From positions 1,178,001 to 1,242,000 of the forward strand of contig NW_025408684.1 of assembly GCF_020360975.1 (NCBI RefSeq): DNA of 64,000 bases, given 5' to 3'. The translations under genes were made by a program, and so were the position numbers. Within the stretch, counting starts at the first letter, position 1. Each line of letters begins with the position of its first letter. The notes beneath the pieces were generated by a model. The model searched no databases. It had not been told where the DNA came from and saw only the letters and a program-made list of their open reading frames with translations. Of the stretch, positions 1 through 10,445 are shown one piece after another. This DNA comes from Hirsutella rhossiliensis (taxonomy: Eukaryota; Ascomycota; Sordariomycetes; Hypocreales; Ophiocordycipitaceae).

Positions 1-2429
1 TATTAAAGAATATAACCTTATATTAAGACTTTTATAGCTATAAGAGAGTAACTTATTAATTAACTAGAAAACTAACTAGCTATATTAAAACGAAGATATA
101 AGTTTCTAAGACTAGTAGATTTAAAAGAAAGTAAAGTTTTATAATAATTTAGCTACTAAATAAGATAAAAAGGATAACCGTTTAAGTAAATTATTATAGG
201 CTTTAGCGATATAAACGAAAATAGTAACTAAACTAGTAGATATAATAAAATCGACTAATAAGACCTATATACTAACTAATATAGCTATATAACTTAGTAT
301 TTAATATAAATAGAATAAAGGATATAATATAAATATTTAAAGAGTTATTACTACTTTAAGGAAAGACCTTAAATAAATTAATAAAGAGCTTAAGTTAAAA
401 GAAACTAGCTCTTAAGAAAAAGAATAAAGCTTATAAGATAAAATAAAGAATATCCTTTAAGAATACCGGAAATATAATAAACTCTTTAAGGAAGAACTTA
501 AGATAGGGTTACTTAAATATAGCTAATAAAACTATAAAATTTATCTTAAGGATAAAATAACGCTAACGTTTTATAAAATCTATAACTTAAACGAAAAGTA
601 ACTATAAATACTATATAACTACCTTAATAAGAATCTATAAAAAGGATATATATAAATATTAATATCTAAAATAAGCTACTTAGTTATATTTATTTTAAAG
701 AAAAATAGTAAGCTATAACTAGTTATTAACTATAAACGCTTAAACGATATTATAATAAAGGACTAAATACTATTATTACGTATATTAGAACTATAAGATC
801 GATAATATAGTAAAAAATAGTTTATAGCCTTTAATCTTAAAGGCGTCTATAACTTAATATATATAAAAAAGAGATATAAATAAATAATAGCCTTTAAAAT
901 AAAATTTAAACTATTTAAATATCTAGTAATACTATTTAAACTTATAAATATACTAGCTACCTTTTAACGGATAATTAATAATATCCTATATAAATACTTA
1001 GATATCTTTATAGTAATATACTTAGATAATATCTTAATCTTCTTAGATACCCTAGAAGAATATAAGGAATATATTTATAAGGTACTTCGCGTACTTTAAA
1101 ATATAAAGTTATTAGTTAAACTAAAGAAAAGTAAGTTTTATATATAAGAAGTAGACTTCCTTAGATATATAATCTTATTAAAAGAGATATAAATATAATA
1201 AGATAAAATTAACTTAGTTAAAAAATAGCTAATACTAAAGAATATTAAGGATATATAAAGTTTCCTAGGATTTATAAATTACTACTAACGATTTATTAAA
1301 GATTTTAAAAAGATTATAGTACTATTATATAACTTAATAAAGAAGGAAAAAGAATTTATATAAGACGATAAAGCTAATAAAGCTTTTAAATATATTAAAA
1401 CTATAACTATATAAAAACTAGTTTTAACTACCTTTAATCTAAAATAATAAATCGAACTTAAAACTAATATATTAGACTTTACTTTAAGAGTATAAATTAA
1501 ATAAAAAGATAATAAAGGAAAACTATAACTAATTATATTTTACTTAAAAAAGCTATATAGTATAGAACTTAATTACCTTATCTATAATAAAGAATTCCTT
1601 ATAATTATTTAAGCTTTTAAGGAATTTTAATACTACTTTCTTAAAAGTAAATATAAAGTTAAGGTCTATATAGACTATAAGAATATCTTATATTTTATAA
1701 TAATATAATAGTTAAACGGACGATAGATTTAATAAGCTGAATACTTATTAGAATTTAACTATAAAATAATTTATAGAAAAGGAATAGAAAACGGTCGAGC
1801 TAATACCCTTAATTAACGAAGTAACTATAATATAGGGGCACTTATAGTAAAAGGATAGCTCTTAGAAATTAACGAAAATAAGAACTACTAGTAATAATAG
1901 CTAAATATAATATTTAAAGTATAACTTAATAACTTAATATATTAAAAGATTCTAAAATAGATAAAAGAATATAAAGTATTAAACGGATATAATAAGGAAT
2001 ATTTAAAAGTTCTAATATATAAAAATAAAATCTAGATACTATTAAAATTATAAGATAAAGTTATATAAGATATATATAAATATTTAATATATAAATACTA
2101 AGGAATCTAAAGAATATTAAAACGGATTAAACGATAATATAACTTCTTATAGCTTAAAGAAGTAGTATAATAAGTTATTAAAGAATATAAACTTTATATA
2201 TAAAGTAAAGCTAAATAATATAAACTATATAGAGAATTATAACCGCTATTAATATTAAAGAAACTATAGGATTTAATAGCTTTTAACTATATTATAAAGC
2301 TATTACTATTAAAAGAACTTATAACTAACGTTAAGTACGATAGTATATTTATTATTATTAACTAATTAATAAAATATAAATACTTCTTACTATATAAAAA
2401 AGTAAGTAATATAAAAGAGCTAGTATATA
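1..2429 (+). pseudogene. G1-A pol relic: reverse transcriptase, RNase H, N-terminal integrase
   Basis: Reading through RIP stops gives a Ty3/Gypsy polymerase. The catalytic box is at 1,019-1,030 and reads Tyr-Leu-Asp-Asn; the second Asp codon has become AAT, a G-to-A change expected from RIP. About 230 bases downstream, near 1,250-1,300, lies the conserved Gypsy stretch with Phe-Leu-Gly-Phe followed by an Asn-Tyr-Tyr box. RNase H follows at roughly 1,420-1,800. An integrase zinc-binding region with the expected His/Cys spacing lies near 2,050-2,220 (His and Cys now mostly Tyr codons), and the first part of the integrase core is at 2,230-2,429. In the living family this makes cDNA and inserts it; this copy is dead. 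Confidence 0.88.
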
Positions 2430-2527
2430 TATCGCGAAGACTATTATACTATATAGGCAAAAGTAGAACGCGCTCCTATAAGTGCGCTATAATTAATATA
2501 TATAACTAATAACCGCGTCTTCCGATA
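2430..2527 (-). repeat. T-A 3' LTR
   Basis: 98-bp terminal repeat, the 3' LTR in minus-strand orientation. It pairs with 2,725-2,822. The CA ends are mutated to TA. Confidence 0.88.
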
Positions 2528-2724
2528 TACCCCCTTAGGGATCGCGGCTCCGCCGGGAGCCCTAGACCTTATAGCCTAAGATACGGGAGTCGAATACTAA
2601 GCGCTACGCTAATAACCTAAGGAAATCTAAGAGAGGTAGTCGTCTACTAGGGATTAAACCCCGCACCGCGTATAGTTACTAGAAGTTATAGGGGTAGTAT
2701 ACTATCCCCTCCCGGGCTTATAAC

Positions 2725-2822
2725 TATCGCGAAGACTATTACGCTATATAAGTAAAAGTAAAACGCGCTCTTATAGGTACGCTATAATTAATATATATAA
2801 CTAATAACCGCGTCTTTTAATA
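2725..2822 (-). repeat. T-A 5' LTR
   Basis: 98-bp terminal repeat, the 5' LTR in minus-strand orientation. It directly abuts the primer-binding site GGGCTTATAAC (plus strand, 2,714-2,724). Confidence 0.88.
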
Positions 2823-2827
2823 ATATA

Positions 2828-3720
2828 TATTCCTACGAACTATTATTAGTAATTATAGACTACTAAATAAGATTATCTTTAATAAAAGAAGTATATTTAT
2901 AGCTAAGTTTTAATAGGCTCTTATAGTATAATTAAGGACGAAATATAAGCTTAGTATAGCTTATTATCTATAAATAGATAGATAAATAGAACGACTTAAC
3001 TAAATACTTAAATAATATTTATAATACTATATTAGCTATAAATAAAACAATTAAGTTAAATAGCTATTAATAGTATAACTAGCTTATAATAGCTTAGTTA
3101 TAAAAATAACTAAGCTCTTACTAGTATATACTAATTATAAATATAACCTAAAAGTATTTAAGGTTACTTAATAAGGACTATAAGTAGAACGAGCGATACT
3201 ATAAGTAGATTAGCTATAAAAATTATATAAAGAAATATAATAAGAACTTTAATTTATTAGAAAATAAATATCTACTTACTATAATTAAAAAAGATTATAA
3301 GGACTAATCTTTTAAGAAAGAGATATAGTCTACCTTATATAACGAAATATTAAAATAAAATAACTAAGTAATAAATTAGATTTTAAGAAACTTAGACTAT
3401 TTAAGGTTAAGAAAACTATTTTAAAAGTTAACTATAAACTTTCGCTATTAACGATAATATAGATATACCTAATATTTTATATCTTATTATTAGAACTAGT
3501 ACTATAAAACGCTAAACTATAGGAAAAAATTAAAGTTAATGACGATTAAGAATATAAAGTAGAATAAATACTAAATATAAGAAAATAAGGTTAGTAATAA
3601 GAATACCTTATTAAGTAAAAGGGATATAAATTAAAAGAAAATACTTAGGAACTACTTAAGTACTTAACTTACTATAGTTTTTTACTTTAATAGTTTTATT
3701 AATAAAATCTACCTTAGGTA
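2828..3720 (+). pseudogene. G1-A pol relic: C-terminal integrase and chromodomain
   Basis: Continuation of the pol frame after the TRIM. Near 2,965-3,000 lies the integrase stretch corresponding to Asp-Arg-Gln-Thr-Glu-Arg-Leu-Asn-Gln, diagnostic for Ty3/Gypsy integrases. Around 3,545-3,680 is a chromodomain: a Glu-Tyr-Lys-Val-Glu start, a basic linker, a Tyr-Leu-Ile-Lys strand, a Lys-Gly-Tyr turn and a final Glu-Pro box. In chromoviruses this domain steers integration toward methylated histone H3. Position and content match the chromodomain of G1-C at 10,640-10,740 (opposite strand). All frames are broken by RIP stops. Confidence 0.85.
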
Positions 3721-4060
3721 TTATAAAATCGCTTAATAAACTAATAGTATTTTAATTAATTATATTAAATCTACTTATAAACTAAATATTAACTACCGCT
3801 TTAGATTCTTAGCGCTTAGCCTTATTAAGGTTATTTAAGGAATAAAGGCCCTAATAGACTATCTTAGTACCCTTTATCTTTAGCTAGCGCTTTTAATAGC
3901 GAAGCTACGCTAAATAAGCTAAGGCTTTATTTAGGTCGGCTTAAGCTTTTAATATTCGCTCCTTAGTAATTTCTTTTTCTTTATCTAATTAATTAGACTC
4001 TAGATTTATTTAGGATACTAGGAAATACGTTAGCTATAAATAATAAGTAGGATAATAAAG
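3712..4060 (-). pseudogene. G1-A antisense ORF (charged, coiled-coil-like), opposite to pol
   Basis: On the strand opposite to pol, between the pol end and the 3' LTR, a frame reads as one charged protein when TAG/TAA are taken as former Gln/Trp. It has a Lys/Glu-rich start near 4,020, a helix with Ala/Leu repeats and a basic Leu-Arg...Lys-Arg-Gln segment. At 3,829-3,875 the motif KGTKIVYQGLYSLNNL is followed by an acidic/basic stretch. From memory this resembles a hypothetical protein type common in ascomycetes (pattern: Lys/Arg-Gly-x-Glu-Met-x-Arg-Arg-Gly-Leu-x-Ser-Leu-Asp-Glu-Leu). Its function is unknown to me. It is convergent with pol. G1-C has a shorter, diverged counterpart at 9,780-10,149. 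Confidence 0.6.
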
Positions 4061-4349
4061 CTACTTATAAGAGCTAATCGCTACGCCCAACGTATCGTAG
4101 GAACAACCTTACTATATATATTTAGTATACTTAGAAGATTTCTTTAGTATTTTATAGCGGAAGCCGCGTAATAAATAAAAAGAATATAATATAACGTTAA
4201 AACTAAGATAATTAATAGACTTAGCTAAATAAATACGCTTAAGGGTCTTATAAGAACGATCCTTTAATACGCGACTAAATATACTATTAGTAGTATATCC
4301 TAAAGGATAGAAAGGACGAAATAGGGAATATATATACGCGTAATAAGGG

Positions 4350-4364
4350 TATATTTATATATAG
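4350..4364 (-). promoter_or_regulatory. TATA-like element upstream of the G1-A antisense ORF
   Basis: On the minus strand CTATATATAAATATA sits just inside the 3' LTR, upstream of the antisense frame, followed by a pyrimidine-rich stretch near 4,305-4,335. G1-C has the same arrangement at 9,459-9,471. RIP raises TA content, so the box alone is weak; its shared position supports it. Confidence 0.45.
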
Positions 4365-4399
4365 CGGCTAAGGTAGTAGTAGGTCTTATAAATAAGACT

Positions 4400-4418
4400 A
4401 AAAGGAGGGGAGATATCG
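4400..4418 (+). promoter_or_regulatory. G1-A polypurine tract
   Basis: AAAAGGAGGGGAGATATCG directly precedes the 3' LTR on the pol strand, where plus-strand DNA synthesis is primed. The same 19 bases occur, inverted, next to the 3' LTR of G1-C (9,401-9,420). Confidence 0.8.
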
Positions 4419-4888
4419 TATTATAACTATATTTAGCGGGCTATAAGAGAGCTAGCTATATTTATATAATAAGGCAGCTCGGAATAATAGTTAAGATAAG
4501 AAGTTACTTAAGCTTAGCTTACCTAGAATATATATAAGCTAAGTAAGCCTTATATAGATAGATTACTATATAGGAGTATAGCTTATAAGTAAGCTATAGT
4601 AAGCTATAAAGGGGATTATAGCTAGGACTATAATCTAAGGATAGTCTTTATAAGTATATATAGCTACCTACTTTTACTTCTTTAAATAAATAGCTCTCTA
4701 GCTTTTAATATAGATCTTTATTACGATTCTATCTTTAATTCTAATTACCTAGTCATAGTCTATAGTCTACGACCTCTAACTTATTACTAATATAATATAC
4801 TTATTATTACTTAAACTACGCCTTATTATATCTATTAATATAAACCCCTTAATAGGTTTATCCCTTAGAAATAATACCGGTCGTTATA
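4419..4888 (+). repeat. G1-A 3' LTR (U3 variant)
   Basis: 470-bp LTR starting TATTATAAC and ending CGTTATA (RIP-altered TG...CA). The last 280 or so bases match the G1-B/C LTRs closely (inverted), but the first 190, corresponding to U3, are largely unrelated. It abuts internal G1-B sequence at 4,889. Confidence 0.85.
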
Positions 4889-7800
4889 CTTTTACTTAAT
4901 AAGGTATTCTTATTACTAACCTTATTTTCTTATATCTAGTATTTATTTTACTTTATATTTTTAATCGTCGTTAACTTTAATTTTTTCCTATAGTTTAGCG
5001 TTTTATAGTACTAGTTCTAATAATAAGATATAAAATATTAAGTATATCTATATTATTATTAATAGCGAAAGTTTATAGTTAACTTTTAAAATAGTTTTCT
5101 TAACCTTAAACGGTCTAAGTTTCTTAAAATCTAATTTATTACTTAGTTATTTTATTTTAATATTTCGTTATATAAGGTAGACTATATCTCCCTCTTAAAA
5201 GATTAGTCCTTATAATCCTTTTTAATTATAGTAAGTAGATATTTATTTTCTAATAAATTAAAGTTCTTATTATATTTCTTTATATAATTTTTATAGCTAA
5301 TCTACTTATAGTATTACTTATTTTACTTATAGTCCTTATTAAGTAACCTTAAATACTTCTAGGTTATATCTATAATTAGCGTATACTAATAAGAGCTTAG
5401 TTCTTTTTATAACTAAGCTATTATAAGCTAGTTACGCTATTAATAGCTATTTAACTTAATTATTTTATTTATAGCTAATATAGTATTATAAATATTATTT
5501 AAGCGTTTAATTAAGTCGTTTTATTTATCTATTTATTTATAAGTAATAAGCTATACTAAGCTTATATTTTATTTTTAATTATATTATAAGAGCTTACTAA
5601 AACTTAGCTATAAATATACTTCCTTTATTAAAGATAATCTTATTTAATAGTTTATAATTACTAGTAATTATTTATAAAAATATATATACTAGTACTTTTA
5701 TATTACTTACTTCTTTATATAGTAAGAAATACTTATACTTTATTAGTTTATCGGTAATAATAAATATATTATTATACTTAACGTTAGTTATAAATTCTTT
5801 TAATAGTAGTAGCTTTATAATATAATTAAAAGCTATTAAATCCTATAGTTTCTTTAGTACTAGTAGTAGTTATAATTTTCTATATAGTTTATATCGTTTA
5901 GCTTTACTTTATATATAAAGTTTATATTCTTTAATAACTTATTATACTACTTCCTTAAGCTATAAAAAGTTATATTATTATTTAATCCGTTTTATTATTC
6001 TTTAGATTCCTTAGTATCTATATATTAAATATTTATATATATCTTATATAACTTTATCTTATAATTTTAGTAGTATTTAAATTTTATTTTTATATATTAA
6101 AACTTCTAAATATTCTATATTATATTTATTTAATACTTTATATTCTTTTATCTATTTTAAGATCCTTTAGTATATTAAGTTATTAGGTTATACTTTAAAT
6201 ATTATATTTAGCTATCGTTATTAATAGTTCTTATTTTTATTAATTTCTAAGAGCTATCCTTTTACTATAAGTACTTTTATATTATAGTTACTTTATTAAC
6301 TAAGGGTATTAACTTAACCGTTTTCTATTTCTTTTTTATAGATTATTTTATAGTTAAATTCTAATAAGTATTTAGCCTATTAAATCTATTATTTATTTAA
6401 CTATTATATTATTATAAAGTATAAGATATTTTTATAATTTATATAAACTTTAACTTTATACTTACTTTTAAGAAAGTAGTATCGAAATTCCTTAAAAGCT
6501 TAAATAATTATAAGGAATTCTTTATTATAAATAAGGTAATTAAGTTCTATACTATATAGCTTTTTTAAGTAGAATATAATTAATTATAGTCTTTTTTTAT
6601 TATTTTTTTATCCGATTTATACTTTTAAAGTAAAGTCTAATATATTAATTTTAAGTTTAATTTATTATTTTAAATTAAAGGTAGTTAAGACTAGTTCTTA
6701 TATAATTATAGTCTTAATATATTTAAAAGCTTTATTAGCTTTATTATCCTATATAAATTCTTTTTCCTTTTTCGTTAAGTTATATAATAGTACTATAATC
6801 TTTCTAAAATCTTTAATAAATCGTTAGTAGTAATTTATAAATCCTAAGAAACTTTATACGTCCTTAACATTCTTTAATATTAGCTATTCTTTAACTAAGT
6901 TAATCTTATCTTATTATATTTATTTCTCTTTTAATAAGATCGTATATCTAAGAAAGTCTACTTCCTATATATAAAACTTACTTTTCTTTAGTTTAATTAG
7001 TAACTTTATACTTTAAAGTATATAAAGTACCTTATAAATATATTCTTTATATTCTTCTAAGGTATTTAAGAAGATTAAAATATTATCTAAGTATACTACT
7101 ATAAAGATATTTAAGTATTTATATAGGATATTATTAACTATTTATTAAAAGGTAGCTAGTATATTTATATATCTAAATAGTATTACTAGATATTTAAATA
7201 GTTTAAATTTTATTTTAAAGGCTATTATCTATTTATATCCTTTTTTTATATATATTAAGTTATAAGCGCTTTTAAGGTTAAGGGCTATAAACTATTTTTT
7301 ACTATATAGTTAATCTTATAGTTCCGATATAAGTAGTAATAGTATTTAGTCCTTTATTATAATATCGTTTAAGCGTTTATAGTTAATAATTAGTTATAGC
7401 TTACTATTTTTCTTTAAAATAAATATAACTAGATAGCTTACTTTAAATATTAACGTTTATATTTATCCCTTTTAAAGATTCTTATTAAAGTAGTTATATA
7501 GCGTTTATAGTTACTTTTTATTTAAGTTATAAATCTTATAGAACGTTAGTATTATTTTATCCTTAAGATAAATTTTATAGTTTTATTAGCTATATTTAAG
7601 TAACCTTATCTTAAGTTCTTTCTTAAAGAGTTTATTATATTTCTAGTATTCTTAAGGGATATTCCTTATTTTATCTTATAAGCTTTATTCTTTCTTTTAA
7701 GAGCTAGTTTCTTTTAACTTAAGCTCTTTATTAATTTATTTAAGGTCTTTCCTTAAAGTAGTAATAACTCTTTAAATCTTTATATTATATCTTTTATTTT

Positions 7801-8949
7801 ATTTATATTAGATACTAAGTTATATAGCTATATTAGCTAGTATATAGGTCTTATTAGTTAATTTTATTATATTTACTAGTTTAATTACTATTTTTATTTA
7901 TATCTCTAAAGCCTATAATAATTTACTTAAACGGTTATCCTTTTTATCTTATTTAATAGCCAAAGTATTATAAAATTTTACTTTCTTTTAAATCTACTAG
8001 TCTTAGAAACTTATATCTTTATCTTAATATAGCTAGCTAGTTTTTTAGTTAATTAATAGGTTGCTCTCTTATAGCTATAGAAGTCTTAATATAAAGTTAT
8101 ATTCTTTAATATCTATAATATTAAAGTTAACTTATTTATTATAGCCCTAAATATTAATATTAAGGTAATTAATCTCTATATTAATAATTCTATTATTATA
8201 GTTAAAGGCCTTTCCTTTAATATTTATAAGTTTATATAGATCTTTCTTATATCTTTATATAAATTAATAATAATTAATAACTTTAGGTAAAACGTAATTA
8301 CTTATTACGCTATAGTCTAAAAGTATATATATATAATATCCCGCGATTTAAATATCTAATACTATTTAGTTACTATAGCTTATTATTACTATATATAGGG
8401 TCCTTAGATTTTATTATATTATACTAGTTTATAGCCCTTTTATAAATAGTATACTTTATTTTTTACTTAGTCTTTATTTATTTTATTTAGGCATTCTTCT
8501 TTAATTTATTATTAATATCATTTCTTTATATTTTCGTCGTATAGTATTATATTAAAGCTTAAGAGACTAATTTCTTATAGCTAATTAAAGATTTCTTATT
8601 TCTTAACGCTATATCGTTTATATTATACTACTTTATAGTTAATTATATACTATATTTTATAATTTTATTTATTTTTATATTAAAGGTTAAGTTTTTATTT
8701 AGTATCTTTTTATTTTTTATATAATATTTTTATATCGATTCTTCCTTAGTTAAATATAGCTTATAGCCTTTATATATATTACTAATAATCTTTTAGTATA
8801 TTATTATATTATTTATACCATACTTATACTTTTTTATATTTATAAACTTTATAGTTTAGGTATATATATTTATTATAATCTTCTTTATTATATTTAACTT
8901 ATTATATAAGTCTTTAAAAGATTAAGGGTTTAAATACTTTAAAGTAAGT
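4889..8949 (-). pseudogene. G1-B pol relic
   Basis: Minus-strand polymerase relic. A chromodomain remnant is at about 4,890-4,985, and the integrase runs over roughly 5,000-6,330 with the Asp-Arg-Gln-Thr-Glu-Arg-like segment at 5,511-5,555. RNase H then reverse transcriptase follow, with the catalytic box Tyr-Leu-Asp-Asn at 7,082-7,093 (complement). The protease side lies up to 8,949. It aligns with G1-C 10,660-15,495; most differences are transitions. Every frame is interrupted. The right edge is the target duplication of G1-C. Confidence 0.85.
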
Positions 8950-9400
8950 TATAACGACCGGTATTATTCCTAAGGGATAAACCTATCGAGGGGTTTATAT
9001 TAATAGATATAATAAGGCGTAGTCTAAGTAATAATATATATATTACGTTAGTAATAAATTAGAGGTTATAGACTATAAACTATAACTAGGTAATTAAAAT
9101 TAAAGATAGAATCGTAATAAAGATCTATATTAAAAGCTAGAGAGCTATTTATCTAAAAGAGTAAAAGTAAGTAGCTATATATACCTATAAAGACTATCCT
9201 TAGATTATAGGCCTAGCTATAATCCCTAACGTTAGATCGTATAAGAGCGTAGTAATCTTATTAATAATAGATTACTTAGATCTCTACGATCCCTTTATCT
9301 TATATCTATTAAATAGTTATACTAACTATTTATCCGTTTAAACTATATTATATACTTAACGCGGTCGGCCGTTAGCGGCCTAATAGCTATAGTTATAATA
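8950..9400 (-). repeat. G1-C 3' LTR
   Basis: 451-bp LTR. On the plus strand it reads TATAACGACCGG...GTTATAATA, a RIP-altered TG...CA with short inverted ends. It is preceded (pol sense) by the polypurine tract at 9,401-9,420. Confidence 0.9.
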
Positions 9401-9420
9401 CGATATCTCCCCTCCTTTTA
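9401..9420 (-). promoter_or_regulatory. G1-C polypurine tract
   Basis: On the minus strand TAAAAGGAGGGGAGATATCG directly precedes the 3' LTR. It is shared with G1-A and marks this LTR as the 3' one. Confidence 0.8.
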
Positions 9421-9458
9421 GTTTTATTTATAAGACCTACTATAGCTACCTTAGCCGC

Positions 9459-9471
9459 TATATATAAATAT
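9459..9471 (+). promoter_or_regulatory. TATA-like element upstream of the G1-C antisense ORF
   Basis: CTATATATAAATA lies about 60 bp inside the 3' LTR, followed at 9,500-9,525 by a pyrimidine-rich leader. It precedes the plus-strand frame at 9,780 and is positioned as in G1-A and G3. Confidence 0.45.
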
Positions 9472-9779
9472 ACCCTTATTATATTATATATAAGTATATC
9501 GTTCCTTATTTCTTTATCCTTTTAAGATATACTACTAATAGTATATCTAGTTATATACTAAAGAATTATTCTTAAAAAGCCTCTAAGCGCGCTACTCTTA
9601 CTAAATATATTAACTTAAGTAGAGATCCTATTAATATACCGTATACTTAATACTTTAAGGTAAAGAAGATAAATTATTAAATAGCCGAAAATTCTTCGCG
9701 CTATAATAATTATATTACTAGTAGTCGTCCTTATTATAATAGTATTTTAGTAGCCTCTTCTTATAGGTGTCTTTTAATT

Positions 9780-10149
9780 CTTTCTATATATAGTAGCTAA
9801 TATATTTCTTTTAGTAATTAAATTATTAGTAGAGTAGTATAAGCTATATTTTAAAAAGGAGGAAGCTAAGGAAGCCTTATTAGAGCTTTAGGTATAGCTT
9901 ATAAATCTTTAGTCGTAAATATCTATCGCCGTTAATCGTTTAGCTTATATTTAAAAGATTTAGAATTATATAAAGGAAAAGAGTTCTAAGTTATTTTATT
10001 ATAGTATCTAAGAAGTAGATACTAAGGATAGCGTTTTACCTACGCTTAATATATATAAGTATTAAGTAGTAAATAACTTATAATCGTTAAGCGTTCTTAA
10101 TAAAGCGAATTAATCCTTATTTAGTATTAGTAAGGAGTTTATAGATCTT
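9780..10149 (+). pseudogene. G1-C antisense ORF, opposite to pol, split by TRIM
   Basis: Reading TAG/TAA as former Gln/Trp, one plus-strand frame runs from about 9,780 to the TRIM and resumes at 10,551-10,640. It starts with a Lys/Glu-rich helix (FKKEEAKEALLEL near 9,850). A basic stretch follows, then a Lys-Glu-Lys-Ser-Ser-Lys-Leu-Phe motif with Gln-Glu-Val-Asp (9,973-10,024). The tail is Ser/Leu-rich. It converges on pol from between the 3' LTR and the chromodomain. It corresponds in place and motif order to 3,712-4,060 of G1-A. I do not know its function; the coiled-coil-like first half suggests a structural or binding role, which is a guess. Confidence 0.58.
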
Positions 10150-10249
10150 TATCGCGAAGACTATTGCGCCACGCAGGCAAAAGTGGAACGCGCGCTCCTA
10201 TAGGTGCGCTGCAATTGACACATATGACTAACAACCGCGTTTTCCGACA
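10150..10249 (-). repeat. T-B 3' LTR
   Basis: 100-bp LTR, about 95% identical to 10,446-10,545. The differences I read are C/T or G/A at CA/TG sites, which is light RIP or its equivalent. Confidence 0.92.
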
Positions 10250-10258
10250 CACCCCCTC
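10250..10258 (-). promoter_or_regulatory. T-B polypurine tract
   Basis: GAGGGGGTG on the minus strand, touching the TGT start of the 3' LTR. Confidence 0.75.
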
Positions 10259-10302
10259 AGGGATCGCGGCTCCGCCGGGATTCCTAGACCTAAGCCCACG
10301 AC

Positions 10303-10318
10303 GCGGGAGTCGAACACC
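10303..10318 (-). other. tRNA T-arm / B-box-like segment inside T-B
   Basis: The minus strand reads GGTGTTCGACTCCCGC, close to a Pol III B box (GGTTCGANTCC). It is kept, in mutated form, in T-A (2,589-2,604). No convincing A box lies upstream, so it is not called a tRNA. Confidence 0.35.
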
Positions 10319-10429
10319 AAGCACCGCGCCCATTACCCAGGGAATCCAAGAGAGGGGTACACGGCTATCTACGGGTATTACCCCGCAACGCGTAGTCACC
10401 GGAAGTTGCAGGGGGTAGTTTGCCACCCC

Positions 10430-10445
10430 CTCCCGGGCTCATAAC
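10430..10445 (-). promoter_or_regulatory. T-B primer-binding site for a half-tRNA (initiator Met)
   Basis: The plus strand reads GGGCTCATAAC at 10,435-10,445, immediately before the 5' LTR. This equals the anticodon-arm bases of fungal initiator tRNA-Met up to C39, so the minus strand is complementary to that tRNA fragment. Copia of Drosophila is primed by the same kind of tRNA half, cut after nucleotide 39. The exact stop at C39 makes chance unlikely. Confidence 0.8.

Larger units (their letters stand above)
2430..2822 (-). mobile_element. T-A: TRIM (miniature LTR element), RIP-mutated copy
   Basis: A 393-bp element with two 98-bp direct terminal repeats flanking 197 bp of non-coding sequence, with a 5-bp TSD ATATA at 2,425-2,429 and 2,823-2,827. 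On the minus strand the repeats begin and end with RIP-altered TG...CA. It matches T-B (10,150-10,545) along its whole length, and most differences are C-to-T or G-to-A. The sequence just inside the right LTR (2,714-2,724) is the RIP-altered form of the T-B primer-binding site. It codes for nothing and would depend on enzymes supplied in trans. It splits the integrase core of G1-A. Confidence 0.9.
1..4888 (+). mobile_element. G1-A: RIP-mutated Ty3/Gypsy chromovirus, 5' end outside window
   Basis: Plus-strand LTR retrotransposon relic. In order it shows reverse transcriptase, RNase H, integrase, chromodomain, a 3' non-pol region, a polypurine tract and a 3' LTR ending at 4,888. Its right flank (CTTTT, 4,889-4,893) is internal sequence of the opposite-strand copy G1-B, so G1-A inserted into G1-B; the matching left flank and 5' LTR lie outside the window. 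All reading frames are broken by TAA/TAG, and CA/TG dinucleotides are nearly absent. A TRIM element interrupts the integrase at 2,430-2,822. The family assignment rests on the motif order and on the same order in G1-B and G1-C. Confidence 0.9.

Noticed and set aside
4419..9400. Two inverted copies of an LTR-like sequence, suggesting a giant foldback element.
   Set aside because: They are 3' LTRs of two elements in opposite orientation (G1-A plus, G1-C minus), each next to its own polypurine tract.
10261..10330. A tRNA gene.
   Set aside because: Only the T-arm/B-box part resembles a tRNA. No acceptor stem, anticodon arm or A box could be folded.
10139..10426. Open frames of 84-95 codons on both strands across the TRIM.
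   Set aside because: They are open only because this 396-bp element escaped RIP. They start in or next to one LTR, cross the primer/polypurine architecture, and T-A does not preserve them. The element is non-coding.
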